64,000 nucleotides of DNA from Pelagibacteraceae bacterium (GTDB taxonomy: Bacteria > Pseudomonadota > Alphaproteobacteria > Pelagibacterales > Pelagibacteraceae): positions 310,001 to 374,000 of the forward strand of contig JALEGD010000001.1 of the NCBI GenBank assembly GCA_022763425.1, given 5' to 3'. Shown piece by piece: positions 53,677 to 62,938 of the stretch. Made by a program: the position numbers and the translations under genes. Within the stretch, counting starts at the first letter, position 1, and each line of letters starts with the position of its first letter. The notes beneath the pieces are model-generated. The model was not told where the DNA came from. It searched no databases and was given only the letters and a program-made list of their open reading frames with translations.

Positions 53677-54582
53677 ATGATGGAGATAATTGTTTATATT
53701 ACTTGTGGTTTGGTTGTTGGGTTTATCCTGTTTTCTTTTTTAAAGAAAAAGGATGGGGGAGATAGCTCTGTTTTAAGTACTCAGCTTAGTGAATTGTCTC
53801 GTCGTTTTACAGTACTTGAAGAAGCTGCAAAGCAAATGGGGACCATGCAATCGTCCATTGATACGACATTTAAAAATTTTCAGAATATGCTTGATGATAA
53901 ACAAGAACGAGGTGCATTTTCTGAAGTAGAGCTTGAGAAATTGTTACGTGATCGTTTGCCTTCTAATTACTTAAAGTTTCAAGAAACATTGAGTAATGGA
54001 AAACGAGTGGATTGCTTAATTGATTTTGGTGATGCCAATTCAAGAATTGGAATTGATAGTAAATTTGTTCTAGATAATTTTAAAGTTTTTAAATCATCTG
54101 AAACTGAAGAAGAAATTAAGAAATATAAAAAACTCTTTGAAGAAGATGTAATGAAGAATGTTAAGAAAATATCTAGTGATTATATTATTCCAGGTGAAAC
54201 AGCACCACACGCTATTATGTTTGTAAGATCTGAAAGTGTGTATCGTTCAATTCAAGACAGCGAAAATGATTTGATGGGAAAAGCACGTGAGAAAAATGTA
54301 CTAATCGTATCCCCGTCTTATTTGTGGGGATTACTCAATACCCTTCGTGTTTTTTTAAAAGACAGTGAAATGAATAAAAAAGCTCAAATGATTATTAAGG
54401 AAATTGGGTTAATTGGGAAAGATATTGGAAGGTTATCTGAGCGAACGGCTGATATTGAAAAGCGTTTTAATTTGGTTGCTGAACAATTTAGAAATGTAAA
54501 AGTTTCTGCTGATAAAATTCAAAGCAGAGCTGAAAAGATTCAAGATTTAGAAGGTATTAAAGTTGAGGAGATTGAAAAATAA
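53677..54582 (+). CDS. rmuC: DNA recombination protein RmuC
   Basis: 301 residues, at the shorter end of the family. It starts with one membrane segment (about 3-22), continues with a coiled coil (about 30-75) and has a RmuC domain (about 80-260) with the nuclease-like signature GIDSKFVLDNF and an APHAIMFVRSES-YR block. RmuC is a predicted nuclease that limits DNA inversions. It overlaps sbcB by one base (TAATG), so the two nuclease genes are an operon. The next 95 bases upstream hold no gene. Confidence 0.9.
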   Translation: MMEIIVYITCGLVVGFILFSFLKKKDGGDSSVLSTQLSELSRRFTVLEEAAKQMGTMQSSIDTTFKNFQNMLDDKQERGAFSEVELEKLLRDRLPSNYLKFQETLSNGKRVDCLIDFGDANSRIGIDSKFVLDNFKVFKSSETEEEIKKYKKLFEEDVMKNVKKISSDYIIPGETAPHAIMFVRSESVYRSIQDSENDLMGKAREKNVLIVSPSYLWGLLNTLRVFLKDSEMNKKAQMIIKEIGLIGKDIGRLSERTADIEKRFNLVAEQFRNVKVSADKIQSRAEKIQDLEGIKVEEIEK

Positions 54583-56003
54583 TGAATTACGTATTTTATG
54601 ATTTTGAAACTACGGGGAGATCTTCAACCTGGGATCAGATTATTCAAGTCGGAGCAATTCTTGTTAATGATACCTTTGATATCTTAGATCGTTTTGAAGC
54701 AAGGTGTTCATTAAAACCTGGAACGGTTCCTGAACCTGGTGCGCTGTTAGTAAACAAAACAACCCCTGAAATGCTTAAGAAAACAAATTTATCTCATTTT
54801 GGAATGGTGCAGATGATGAAAGAGACCTTTGAGAAATGGTCTCCAGCAATGTTTATTGGATATAACAGCTTGAGTTTTGATGAAGAGTTTTTAAGAAAAA
54901 CTTTTTTTAAATCTTTAACCGATGTTTATTTAACTAATACGAATGGAAACAAGAGGGGAGATATTTTAGGTTTGGTAAGATCCGCCCATCTTTATTATCC
55001 AGAATGTTTAAAGACTCCAATTTCAGAAAAAGGAAATGCAGTATTTAAACTTGATCAGATTGCATCGATGAATGGCATTTCACATGATAATGCACATGAT
55101 GCGATGGGAGATGTTTTAGCAACAATGGGGATGGCAAAAATTATTGCGGATAAAGCACCTAGTGTTTGGAAAGCAAGTTTAATGACGATGAGCAAACAAG
55201 ATGTTGGAAACATTGTTCAAAAAGAAAAATTGTTTTGTGTAAATGAATATTTTTACGGAAAAGCAAGACCCTTTGTCGTTTCATTTGTTTGTAATCACCC
55301 GGTTTATAATTGGCCTCAGTGCTTTGATTTAAAGAATGATCCTGAAGATTATTTTAATATGGATATGTCTACCCTAAAAGAAGCGATGAAAAAAAGCCCT
55401 AAGATTTTAAGAAGTGTAAAAGATAACAAACACCCAATTATTATGAACCCAACTTATGCTAATAACTTTGATACTTATAAGCAACTTGGAATTAAAAAAT
55501 TAAATGAAAGAGCTGAGAAGATTAAACAAAATGAAGAATTTGGAAAAAAGGTTTCAGCTATTCTTCAAGAAGAAGCTCAAGAAAAACAAGATTTAGATAG
55601 CCAACTTGATGTTCAAGCTGAAGAGTCGATTTATTCTGGTGGTTTTCCTGATGATAAAACGAAGATGGCTTTAAAAGAATTTCAAAAGGCAGAATGGAAA
55701 GATAGGTTAGTGATTGCAGATAAGATGAAGGATGAAAGGTATAATTATTTTGCAAAAAGACTGATGTATGAAGAAGCCCCAGATATCATGCCAAAAGATT
55801 TATATAATGAAATTCATCGTGGGATTGCAAAAAGGATTTTAAGTACCAATGATGAAAAATGGAATACCATTCCAAAAGCTTATAACGAACTTGATTCTCT
55901 TCGTGCCAAATATGAAGAAGACGGGGATGAAGAGAGACTTTCGATTACAAATGATATCAACAACTTCCTTGAAGAAATAGAGAAAAAATATCAGGAAGCT
56001 TAG
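54582..56003 (+). CDS. sbcB: Exodeoxyribonuclease I (SbcB)
   Basis: 473 residues. DnaQ-type (DEDDh) nuclease core: Exo I YDFETTG (D7, E9), Exo II GYNSLSFDEEFL, Exo III HDNAHDAMGDV with the catalytic His and Asp. The C-terminal half (about 200-473) matches the SH3-like and helical extensions of ExoI (length of the family is about 475). It degrades single-stranded DNA 3'-5' and acts in repair and recombination. It is translationally coupled to rmuC. Confidence 0.92.
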   Translation: MNYVFYDFETTGRSSTWDQIIQVGAILVNDTFDILDRFEARCSLKPGTVPEPGALLVNKTTPEMLKKTNLSHFGMVQMMKETFEKWSPAMFIGYNSLSFDEEFLRKTFFKSLTDVYLTNTNGNKRGDILGLVRSAHLYYPECLKTPISEKGNAVFKLDQIASMNGISHDNAHDAMGDVLATMGMAKIIADKAPSVWKASLMTMSKQDVGNIVQKEKLFCVNEYFYGKARPFVVSFVCNHPVYNWPQCFDLKNDPEDYFNMDMSTLKEAMKKSPKILRSVKDNKHPIIMNPTYANNFDTYKQLGIKKLNERAEKIKQNEEFGKKVSAILQEEAQEKQDLDSQLDVQAEESIYSGGFPDDKTKMALKEFQKAEWKDRLVIADKMKDERYNYFAKRLMYEEAPDIMPKDLYNEIHRGIAKRILSTNDEKWNTIPKAYNELDSLRAKYEEDGDEERLSITNDINNFLEEIEKKYQEA

Positions 56004-56031
56004 TTGACACTTTAGGGTTAATGCTTACATT
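56004..56031 (+). promoter_or_regulatory. Promoter of trxA
   Basis: TTGACA (56004-56009) is a perfect -35 box starting directly after the sbcB stop. A TACATT -10 box follows at 56026-56031 after 16 bases. The start would be near 56038, followed by the AAGGAG ribosome binding site (56046-56051) and the ATG at 56059. Confidence 0.6.
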
Positions 56032-56058
56032 TTAATTATAACAACAAGGAGATTCTTA

Positions 56059-56382
56059 ATGCCTGCATTGAAAGTAACAGATGAAAATTTTGAAGAAACG
56101 ATTGGCAATAAAGATAAACCAGTTCTTGTGAAATTCGGAGCAGAATGGTGCGGACCATGTAAGATGGTAACACCAGTATTAAATGAATTAGCAGATGAAA
56201 TGTCTGATCAAATTGTAATCGGTGATCATGATATTGATAACTCTCCAAATGCACCAACCAAATTTGGTGTGAGAGGAGTTCCTACAATGCTACTTTTTAA
56301 AGGTGGAGAAGTTGTAGACTCTAAAGTTGGAGCCGCTTCAAAAGAAGATATTAAAACTTGGATTAATTCTAAAGTTGGATAG
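56059..56382 (+). CDS. trxA: Thioredoxin
   Basis: 107 residues with the active-site motif WCGPCK (Cys at about 33 and 36), the cis-Pro segment GVRGVPTMLLF and the usual length. It is the general thiol-disulfide reductant for many enzymes. It has its own promoter and a downstream terminator, so it is a single-gene unit. A 1-Cys peroxiredoxin pair elsewhere in the window could use it, but that is not shown. Confidence 0.95.
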   Translation: MPALKVTDENFEETIGNKDKPVLVKFGAEWCGPCKMVTPVLNELADEMSDQIVIGDHDIDNSPNAPTKFGVRGVPTMLLFKGGEVVDSKVGAASKEDIKTWINSKVG

Positions 56383-56388
56383 TTTTTT

Positions 56389-56426
56389 AAACTAGGAATT
56401 TTATTTCAAAGTTCCTAGTTTTTAAT
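56389..56426. terminator. Bidirectional terminator between trxA and the histidine-phosphatase gene
   Basis: A perfect 10-base stem AAACTAGGAA (56389-56398) / TTCCTAGTTT (56412-56421) with a 13-base loop, followed on the plus strand by a T-run to 56426. On the minus strand the stem is followed by AAAAAACTATCC-type T/A sequence (T-run from the other side), so it can end both convergent units. The stop codon of the minus-strand gene (56415-56417) lies inside the stem. Confidence 0.75.
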
Positions 56427-56966
56427 TTTTAATCTGTATTTCGCTAAAATTTTTAAATTCTTATCAGTTAGAACCATCTCACCTTCGCTAGCCCCATAAT
56501 CTAAATGCTCTCCAACAATTACATAATGAGCGCAAAGTAATAAGTTTCCATCGCCATTCCAATTCTTTATGTATTCTCTTAACTGCCTTCTTTGCTTTGC
56601 TGTGTTATGAGAAAATTGTGAACTAAACGTTGAGTTTAATGCAGAGAAAGTTTTAAACTCTCCGAAGAATTGACAGGTTTCCATTGCTCTAAACCACTGC
56701 GAACTTAATGCATGTTTAATGTTAACTTTATTTTTTTTAAAAAGTTTTGAGTATGCTTTTCCTTGTTTAATTCCAAATTTACCTAAATTTCTTTGAGTGC
56801 TACGAACTCTAACATCAAAATGATCAGGATCTCCTCCACCTGGAGCTGAAAAATGCCTTAGCCATAAAATTTTGTCATTTCCTTTTAATAGATCAAAAAA
56901 TTTTTGTTCTTCATTAGCGTTTGAACTTGTACAAAGTATTAAAAATAAAACTAAAAACTTTTTCAT
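56415..56966 (-). CDS. Secreted histidine phosphatase-family protein
   Basis: 183 residues with a signal peptide (1-17). It has the phosphohistidine core LWLRHFSAPGGGDPD (about 34-48), the SSQWFRAMETC segment (second Arg), and the C-terminal catalytic His in LLLCAHYVIVGEHL. The set and spacing are those of the histidine phosphatase clan. The substrate is not known; as an exported enzyme it may act on a phosphate ester. It overlaps folC by 4 bases. Confidence 0.8.
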   Translation of the reverse strand: MKKFLVLFLILCTSSNANEEQKFFDLLKGNDKILWLRHFSAPGGGDPDHFDVRVRSTQRNLGKFGIKQGKAYSKLFKKNKVNIKHALSSQWFRAMETCQFFGEFKTFSALNSTFSSQFSHNTAKQRRQLREYIKNWNGDGNLLLCAHYVIVGEHLDYGASEGEMVLTDKNLKILAKYRLKIKN

Positions 56967-58252
56967 ATATTTTGTTCTAATACCTTACCTGCAGAATAAA
57001 GTGAACCACAAACAACAATGATGGCATTAGGATCTTGTATAGCAAGTTGAGCAATAGCTTCAGTGGCTGAATTATTTGGATTTGCATGAATGCCTAGCTC
57101 TTTTGCTTGAGCGATAATATCTTTAGTTTCATAAAAATTTTCTCTAAGTTTAAAACATTTAATCTCTGTTACTAGTGAACTAAAGCTTGAGAGATAAGCT
57201 TTTAAATCTTTGGAAGTGAGCATTGAAAAGACAAGGTAGATTGAGCGTTTGCCTTTAATTTTTTCTAAGTATTCTGCTAACGATTTTCCAGCTTGTTCAT
57301 TATGACCACCATCAATGATTAAAGTATTTGTTTCTTCATGAATATATGAAAGTAATTTGCCCTTAGTGATATGTTGAATTCTTCCTTCAATTTTGGTGTT
57401 TTTTATACCTTCTGAAATCTTTTTATTATCAAGTTTTAAACCAATAGATTTTAAAGCTTTTAATGCAACAGCTGCATTTTGAATTTGAAAAGAACCTTTC
57501 ATAGTTGGCATATCAAGATCAATTAAACCATCATCATCTTGATAGATCATTCTGTTATTTTCTACGCTGACATTAAAATCTTCTGAAAAAATATATTTTT
57601 TTATTTTTTTTCTTTTTAGTTCTTCATCAATGTAACCTAAAACTTCACTGCTTTGTTTTGCAATAATGACATTGGAATTATCTTTAATAATTCCGCATTT
57701 ATTATGCGTTATTTCTTTAAGGTTATCTCCTAAAAAATCTTTATGATCCATACTAATAGGAGTTAGCGCTTGTGCTTTTAGATCTTGGTAATCAACATTG
57801 GTACTATCATATTTTCCACCAAGACCTGTCTCCATAATATTAAAATCACAGTTTGCTTCTTCAAATGCTTTAAAGGCAATACAAGTTATATATTCAAAAA
57901 AAGTAATATCTTGATTGTTATTTGCTTTATCAACTTCTATGACGTAGTTAATAAATTTTTCTTCATCTAGTGGTTCGCCATTAATCAAAAATCTTGTTAA
58001 AAAATTATAAAGAAAAGGTGATTGAAATAAAGCAACACTATAACCATGAGCTTGTAAAATTTCTTTTAAATAAAAAGCCGTTCCACCTTTGCCATTGGTT
58101 CCAGTCACTGTAATTACATTTTTTAGTTTTTTATGAGGATTACCAAGGTCATTTGCAAGCCTTAAAACACGATCAAGTTTAAGTTCAATCTTATCAGGAT
58201 TAAGCTCATAAAGTTTATTTAAAATAAATTGTAATTTTTTGGAGTGAGACAC
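56963..58252 (-). CDS. folC: Bifunctional dihydrofolate synthase/folylpolyglutamate synthase
   Basis: 429 residues. The Mur-ligase-type P-loop VTGTNGKGGTAFYL (about 48-61), the LGGKYDSTNV segment and SMDHKDFLGD (metal/ATP) are present, and the C-terminal domain carries IDGGHNEQAGKSL. It adds glutamate to dihydropteroate and to folates. GTG start. It lies 4 bases from accD, as usual for this operon in many proteobacteria. Confidence 0.93.
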   Translation of the reverse strand: MSHSKKLQFILNKLYELNPDKIELKLDRVLRLANDLGNPHKKLKNVITVTGTNGKGGTAFYLKEILQAHGYSVALFQSPFLYNFLTRFLINGEPLDEEKFINYVIEVDKANNNQDITFFEYITCIAFKAFEEANCDFNIMETGLGGKYDSTNVDYQDLKAQALTPISMDHKDFLGDNLKEITHNKCGIIKDNSNVIIAKQSSEVLGYIDEELKRKKIKKYIFSEDFNVSVENNRMIYQDDDGLIDLDMPTMKGSFQIQNAAVALKALKSIGLKLDNKKISEGIKNTKIEGRIQHITKGKLLSYIHEETNTLIIDGGHNEQAGKSLAEYLEKIKGKRSIYLVFSMLTSKDLKAYLSSFSSLVTEIKCFKLRENFYETKDIIAQAKELGIHANPNNSATEAIAQLAIQDPNAIIVVCGSLYSAGKVLEQNI

Positions 58253-58256
58253 TACA

Positions 58257-59195
58257 CTACTGATTTACAGCTTGTGCTTCTTCAGAACTAGAGAGTGTAG
58301 AATACTGTACATTTTCTTTTTTAAGAAGAATAGAAACTAAATTTGAAATAACATTTTTTTGATCTTTTCTATGCGTAATCATATCAATTGCACCTGTGGT
58401 AATCACATGTGATGCAGATTGAAAGTCTTCTGGTAACGGTTCAGATATTGTTCCTTGAACAACACGTTTTCCGGCAAATCCCCAGATTGTTTTTTTACCT
58501 GGCTCCATAATATGAAAATCACCAAGAGAACCAAAGCTAGCACTTACTCCGCCGATATTCACGTTAGCTACAACAAAATAAGGAATTTTATTTTCTTTTA
58601 ACATTTGAACCCCAAGAATTGTTTTTGGCATTTGATAAAGCGCAAATAAGTTTTCTTGAAGAGCCGCTCCCCCTGTTGTGATAAATACTGTGAGTGCTGA
58701 TACTTTGTTCTTAACTGCATATTCACAAGCCTCATAAAAGTTTTGGCCAGACTGCATGCTTAATGTTCCACCATTAAAATTAAAATCAAATGATGAACAA
58801 ATCATATCTAATCCATTTACTTTTCCGTGAGCTGATACAAGAGATGCAATTTGTTTAGTTTTCTTTTTAGCAGATTTAAGTTGGTCTTTATAGGCTTTAA
58901 GTTCAGTTTTAAATTTATTAGGATCTTCTGCTAGTCTTTTTGTATCTATCATTTCGTATGAGGCATTATCGAAAAATATTTTGAACCTTTCATCTGCACT
59001 TATTCGAAAATGATAATCACACTGAGTACAAACGTGCATATTTTTTTTAAGTTCTTTTCCTAAAAACATTTTTTTACATTCAGGACAAGAACTCCATAGA
59101 TCAGCGTTTTCGATTGTTTTTTTCTTAAATGAATCTGATAATTTTGCACCAGCAGCTTTTGCTTTTGATAAAATTTTATCTAACCAGTTAGTCAT
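58257..59195 (-). CDS. accD: Acetyl-CoA carboxylase carboxyltransferase subunit beta
   Basis: 312 residues. The N-terminal zinc ribbon uses four Cys (CPECKKMF ... CTQCDYHF, about 38-60). The carboxyltransferase core (about 70-290) has VFITTGGAALQENLFAL and the oxyanion-forming GGVSASFGSLGD. It joins with AccA for the second half-reaction of malonyl-CoA synthesis. Its own promoter lies just upstream (59211-59238). Confidence 0.95.
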   Translation of the reverse strand: MTNWLDKILSKAKAAGAKLSDSFKKKTIENADLWSSCPECKKMFLGKELKKNMHVCTQCDYHFRISADERFKIFFDNASYEMIDTKRLAEDPNKFKTELKAYKDQLKSAKKKTKQIASLVSAHGKVNGLDMICSSFDFNFNGGTLSMQSGQNFYEACEYAVKNKVSALTVFITTGGAALQENLFALYQMPKTILGVQMLKENKIPYFVVANVNIGGVSASFGSLGDFHIMEPGKKTIWGFAGKRVVQGTISEPLPEDFQSASHVITTGAIDMITHRKDQKNVISNLVSILLKKENVQYSTLSSSEEAQAVNQ

Positions 59196-59210
59196 AATTT
59201 AAGTTGTTTT

Positions 59211-59238
59211 AGCATAAACTTTAAAACTTTGGCTACAA
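59211..59238 (-). promoter_or_regulatory. Probable accD-folC promoter
   Basis: Read on the minus strand: TTGTAG (59233-59238), 16-base spacer, TATGCT (59211-59216), with the accD ATG about 15 bases further. It lies in the 71-base gap after trpA. Confidence 0.45.
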
Positions 59239-59266
59239 TGTGATTGTTCTAAAAATGTTGATTTTC

Positions 59267-60064
59267 TTATGCTATTTTAGACTTTAATTTCATTACCATT
59301 TTTTTAGCAGCAATTGCTGGTTTTTTTCTTCGATTAACCGAATCTGTAATTGTTTTACAAAGTGCACTTCCAACAACAAGTCCATCTGCCCTCTTAAGCG
59401 ATGCAATGGTTTTTTCAGTAATACCAAAACCTATGACAACATTTTTATTTTTATTTAGTCTTTTAATTTTTTTGTAATTTTGAATAATTTTCTTAGGAGC
59501 AACTTTCAACTTTCCCCCTGTAGTAGATAACATGCTGATATAGTAAACCATATCATGAGAGTCTCTAACAATTTTTTTTAATCTCTCATTTGAAGTTGTT
59601 GGTGCAACTAGTTGAATAAAATTAATTGATTTTTTTTTGCACTTTGCAGCAAAATTTTTATTTTCTGGCCAAGGAAGGTCGACAACGATCAAGCCATCAA
59701 CTTTGTTTTTTTTACACTGATTAATAAAGTTTTGTTCACCAAATTGTTTAATTGTATTAAAGTAACCCATCAAAATGATTGGTTTTGCAAATTTGAATTT
59801 TTTATACTGATTTGTAATTTTAAAAATATCTTTAATTTTAATTCCATTTTTTAAAGCACGGTGCGAGCAGTTTTGTATCTGACCACCATCTGCAACTGGA
59901 GTATTATGAGGCATGCCCATTTCACAAATATCTACATATGGCGAGATAGATTTTAAAATTTCCAATGAATTTTTATGAGTATTATCTCCTGCAACAGTAA
60001 AAGTTAAAAGTGCAGGGCGCTTTTCTTTTTTGCAAGTTTGAAATGCTTTTTTAATAAGACTCAT
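59267..60064 (-). CDS. trpA: Tryptophan synthase alpha subunit
   Basis: 265 residues. The catalytic Glu lies in ICEMGMPHNTPVADG (about residue 49) and the Asp in VDGLIVVDLPW; loop 6 MLSTTGGK is present, and the phosphate site GFGITEKT near the end. It cleaves indole-3-glycerol phosphate to indole. The start is 1 base after the stop of trpB, and the product passes to that subunit. Confidence 0.96.
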   Translation of the reverse strand: MSLIKKAFQTCKKEKRPALLTFTVAGDNTHKNSLEILKSISPYVDICEMGMPHNTPVADGGQIQNCSHRALKNGIKIKDIFKITNQYKKFKFAKPIILMGYFNTIKQFGEQNFINQCKKNKVDGLIVVDLPWPENKNFAAKCKKKSINFIQLVAPTTSNERLKKIVRDSHDMVYYISMLSTTGGKLKVAPKKIIQNYKKIKRLNKNKNVVIGFGITEKTIASLKRADGLVVGSALCKTITDSVNRRKKPAIAAKKMVMKLKSKIA

Positions 60065-60065
60065 A

Positions 60066-61298
60066 TTAGATTTTTTTCCCCAATCTTTTCTTTAAAATAT
60101 CTCTATCTTTTTTGGCATCACCACAACTGTTAACAATGATCACAGTATCTTTACTCAACTTAGGTGCAATTCTAATCGCTTCTGCGAATGCATGTGAAGG
60201 TTCAAGTGATGGTGAAATATTTTCAAATTTAGTTACAAGTTGATGAGCGTGTAATGCTTCTTCATCGGTAGCACTTGTGTATCTTGCTCTTTTCGTATCC
60301 TTTAAAAAACAATGGACTGGTGAAATGCCAGGGTAATCTAAGCCGGCACTAATACTTGCGGTATTACTAATTTGACCTTCTTTATCTTGAATCACATATT
60401 GAGCTGCACCATGAAGGATTCCAACTTTTGCGTTTGTACTAAGTGGCGCTGCATGAAGTTTACTATTCTTGGGACCACCCGCTTCAACTCCAATCATCTC
60501 AACTTGATTTTTATTATAATCCATAAATGAATTCCAAAAACCTAAAGCAGAACTTCCTCCACCAACACAGTTGATAAGTTTCATTTTTTTAGGAATTTTT
60601 CCAAATTCTTTTTTTACTTGAACAATAAGCTCTCTTGAAATTTGCGCAGTACTCCATGCACAAATTTTAATGAAAATATTTGGACCAACTGTTGATCCAA
60701 CACACATGTGAGTAGTATCGCAATTAGATACCCAATATCTCATGCATTCACTTACAGCATCAACTAATGTTTTGCTCCCTGTATGAACTGGAACAATTTC
60801 TGCACCATTTTTTTTCATCGCATCACAGTTTGGTTTTTGACGCTCAATATCTTTAGCGCCCATAAATATTTTACATTTAAGGCCAAATTTTTTAGCTGCC
60901 ATGGATAACATTTTTCCAGCATAACCAGCGCCTGTATCTCCAACGATATATTTTTTTCCTGCTTTTTTGCAAATTAATGCATGTACTGTTGCGTTGTAAA
61001 TTTTATGAGCGCCACCATTTGCTTCGGCTACAACTTTTGCCCAAATTTGAGCACCCCCTAAATGATTGGTTAGATTATTAAGTTTTATAAAAGGAGTAGG
61101 AGCTCCAACATAATTTTTAAAATAATAGTCTCTTTGCTTTAAAAATTCTTTATTTTTTCTAAGTTTTTCAAACAGTATTGTTAAATCTTCTACAGGCTTT
61201 TTGAGCGTCTCTGGAATAAAGTTTCCACCAAATTTTCCACCATACATATAATTTTTGTCATGTTGGTCTATGACTGGAATACCTTTTTTAATTTTCAT
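60066..61298 (-). CDS. trpB: Tryptophan synthase beta subunit
   Basis: 410 residues. The PLP lysine is in NGGAHKIYNATVHA (K at about 97); the glycine-rich loop is CVGGGSSALG, and ETGAG is replaced by VGDTGAGYAGKMLS. The last 30 residues carry INSCGDAKKD. It condenses indole with serine to form tryptophan. GDTGAG in place of the usual AETGAG motif changes the Glu that acts in catalysis, which deserves a check. Its start overlaps trpF by 11 bases. Confidence 0.94.
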   Translation of the reverse strand: MKIKKGIPVIDQHDKNYMYGGKFGGNFIPETLKKPVEDLTILFEKLRKNKEFLKQRDYYFKNYVGAPTPFIKLNNLTNHLGGAQIWAKVVAEANGGAHKIYNATVHALICKKAGKKYIVGDTGAGYAGKMLSMAAKKFGLKCKIFMGAKDIERQKPNCDAMKKNGAEIVPVHTGSKTLVDAVSECMRYWVSNCDTTHMCVGSTVGPNIFIKICAWSTAQISRELIVQVKKEFGKIPKKMKLINCVGGGSSALGFWNSFMDYNKNQVEMIGVEAGGPKNSKLHAAPLSTNAKVGILHGAAQYVIQDKEGQISNTASISAGLDYPGISPVHCFLKDTKRARYTSATDEEALHAHQLVTKFENISPSLEPSHAFAEAIRIAPKLSKDTVIIVNSCGDAKKDRDILKKRLGKKI

Positions 61299-61902
61299 TT
61301 TTTTTTAATATATTGAAAAATTGTTTAATTTTTTCTGGGTCTTTTATACCCTTTTTTGTTTCTAGACCAGAATTTACATCAATCTTATCAGTATAGAGCA
61401 GAGCTGTTTCAATATTATTTTTATCTATTTTTCCTGCTATAAAAAAATTTCTATTTTTTAAATCTTTGAGCATTTCAAAATTAAAAGCTTCACCATTTTG
61501 ACCCATGCTTGGCGTATCATAGAGAAAAATATCAGCAGATATAAATTGTTTATTTGTTTGAAGATCTTCTTTATTGTTTACTTTGATTACTTTGATTACC
61601 TCAAGATCTGTTTCTTTTTTTATTTGTTGAATAAATTCTTCAGTTTCATCTCCATGTAACTGAATAACATTACAGTAGTTTGAAATTTCTTTTACTTGTT
61701 CTATAGATGGATTTACCATTACAGCTACTTTTTTAATATTGTCCGGAATATTTTTTGTTAATAGTTTTAGTTGTTCAATTGAAATTGATCTTGGGCTTTT
61801 AGGATAGTTGATAATAAATCCTATTAGCTTTGCTCCTTGCTCAATGCATAGTTTTATGATTTCTGGATCTGTTTGACCACAGACTTTTACAGTTTGTTTC
61901 AT
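61288..61902 (-). CDS. trpF: Phosphoribosylanthranilate isomerase
   Basis: 204 residues, TIM barrel. It starts with the catalytic Cys in VKVCGQTDPEI, has NYPKSPRSIS, VIQLHGDET, and the catalytic Asp in DIFLYDTPSMG. The C-terminal phosphate motif is IDVNSGLETKKGIKD. It converts phosphoribosylanthranilate to the ribulose form in tryptophan synthesis. It overlaps pyrF by 4 bases (ATGA). Confidence 0.95.
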   Translation of the reverse strand: MKQTVKVCGQTDPEIIKLCIEQGAKLIGFIINYPKSPRSISIEQLKLLTKNIPDNIKKVAVMVNPSIEQVKEISNYCNVIQLHGDETEEFIQQIKKETDLEVIKVIKVNNKEDLQTNKQFISADIFLYDTPSMGQNGEAFNFEMLKDLKNRNFFIAGKIDKNNIETALLYTDKIDVNSGLETKKGIKDPEKIKQFFNILKKNEN

Positions 61903-62585
61903 GAGTCTAGGTGTTGAAAAAGTCTTTTAAAATTATTTTTAATATTACCTTTGATTAAAGACCGACCCATCACAATTCCTATGGCGCCATTATCAAAAGC
62001 AAATCTTGGGGTAGCAATTCGTTTTTGATCACCAGATTGATCGCCAGGAAGTCTTATTCCAGGAGTAATAGATGGTAGTTTAGAAAGTTTTTTTATTTTT
62101 TTAGATTCATGGGGACTACAAATCATAGCATAAGCACCTGCTTTTTTTGCAAGTTTACTAAGATGAATAACAAGTTTATCTAATTGCCTTGTATGACCAA
62201 TTTCAGTTAGATTTTTTTTATTCATACTAGTAAGTACTGACACTGCTAGAAGCTTTGTTTTACCAGAATATTTTTTTGCTAATTTTATCGCATCATAACC
62301 TGCGCTTGCATGAATAGTGATGTAATCAGCTTTTAAATCTCTTAAAGATAATATTCCATTTTTAACAGTATTAGGAACATCATTAAGTTTTAAATCTATG
62401 AATTTTTTGTATCCCTTTAATGATTTAATAAAATTTCTTCCCTTATCAGAATAAAGGATTTGATAACCTGCTTTAATACCAATCTCATATTTTTTTGATC
62501 TAACTTTTGGAATGGATTTAATGATTACTTTAGCTTTTGATACTGAGCAATCAAGAGCAATAAAAATTATCTTTCTATTCTTCAA
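61899..62585 (-). CDS. pyrF: Orotidine 5'-phosphate decarboxylase
   Basis: 228 residues. IALDCSVSKA is at the start, the catalytic DLKLNDVPNT (Lys-Asp-Asp tetrad) in the middle, and the C-terminal phosphate motifs SITPGIRLPGDQSGDQ and GAIGIVMGRSL at the end. It forms UMP. The start codon is TTG at 62583-62585, overlapping the end of ihfB by 11 bases, as no ATG fits better. Confidence 0.93.
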   Translation of the reverse strand: MKNRKIIFIALDCSVSKAKVIIKSIPKVRSKKYEIGIKAGYQILYSDKGRNFIKSLKGYKKFIDLKLNDVPNTVKNGILSLRDLKADYITIHASAGYDAIKLAKKYSGKTKLLAVSVLTSMNKKNLTEIGHTRQLDKLVIHLSKLAKKAGAYAMICSPHESKKIKKLSKLPSITPGIRLPGDQSGDQKRIATPRFAFDNGAIGIVMGRSLIKGNIKNNFKRLFQHLDS

Positions 62586-62886
62586 TTTTTTTATCCTTAT
62601 TAATTCTATAATTTAATAATTTAGAACTTTTCCATTTTACTTTATTTTTTTCTTCAATTTTAATTTCTTCACCAGTTTTTGGGTTTCTCGCATTTCTTGC
62701 GGGCATTTTTTTAACTTTAAAAGTACCCAGCCCTCTTATTTCTATGTTTCTCCCTTCCGAGAGGGCATTACTTAAGTATTTAAAAATAGACTCAACAATG
62801 TGTTCAACATTGTTATTTGGGATTTTTTGAAAATGTCCTTGAAGATTTTTTACAATATCTGATTTTACAAAAGTTTTTTTAGACAT
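62575..62886 (-). CDS. ihfB: Integration host factor subunit beta (HU/IHF family)
   Basis: 103 residues. HU/IHF fold with the beta-arm segment IRGLGTFKVKKMPARNARNPKTGEEI (given here as IRGLGTFKVKK and ARNARNPKTGE), where the arm Pro inserts between bases. The RGLGTF and NPKTG motifs and the position directly after rpsA support ihfB. It bends DNA. A weak 7-base inverted repeat (62887-62903) lies in front of it. Confidence 0.9.
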   Translation of the reverse strand: MSKKTFVKSDIVKNLQGHFQKIPNNNVEHIVESIFKYLSNALSEGRNIEIRGLGTFKVKKMPARNARNPKTGEEIKIEEKNKVKWKSSKLLNYRINKDKKIEE

Positions 62887-62938
62887 TTCAATAAAGTATT
62901 GAAATTATTATAGATTTAGATTGTAAGAAAAGGAAGAG

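Noticed and set aside
62887-62903. 7-base inverted repeat between rpsA and ihfB
   Set aside because: It is AT-only except for one pair, has no T-run on the minus strand, and its 3-base loop gives little stability.
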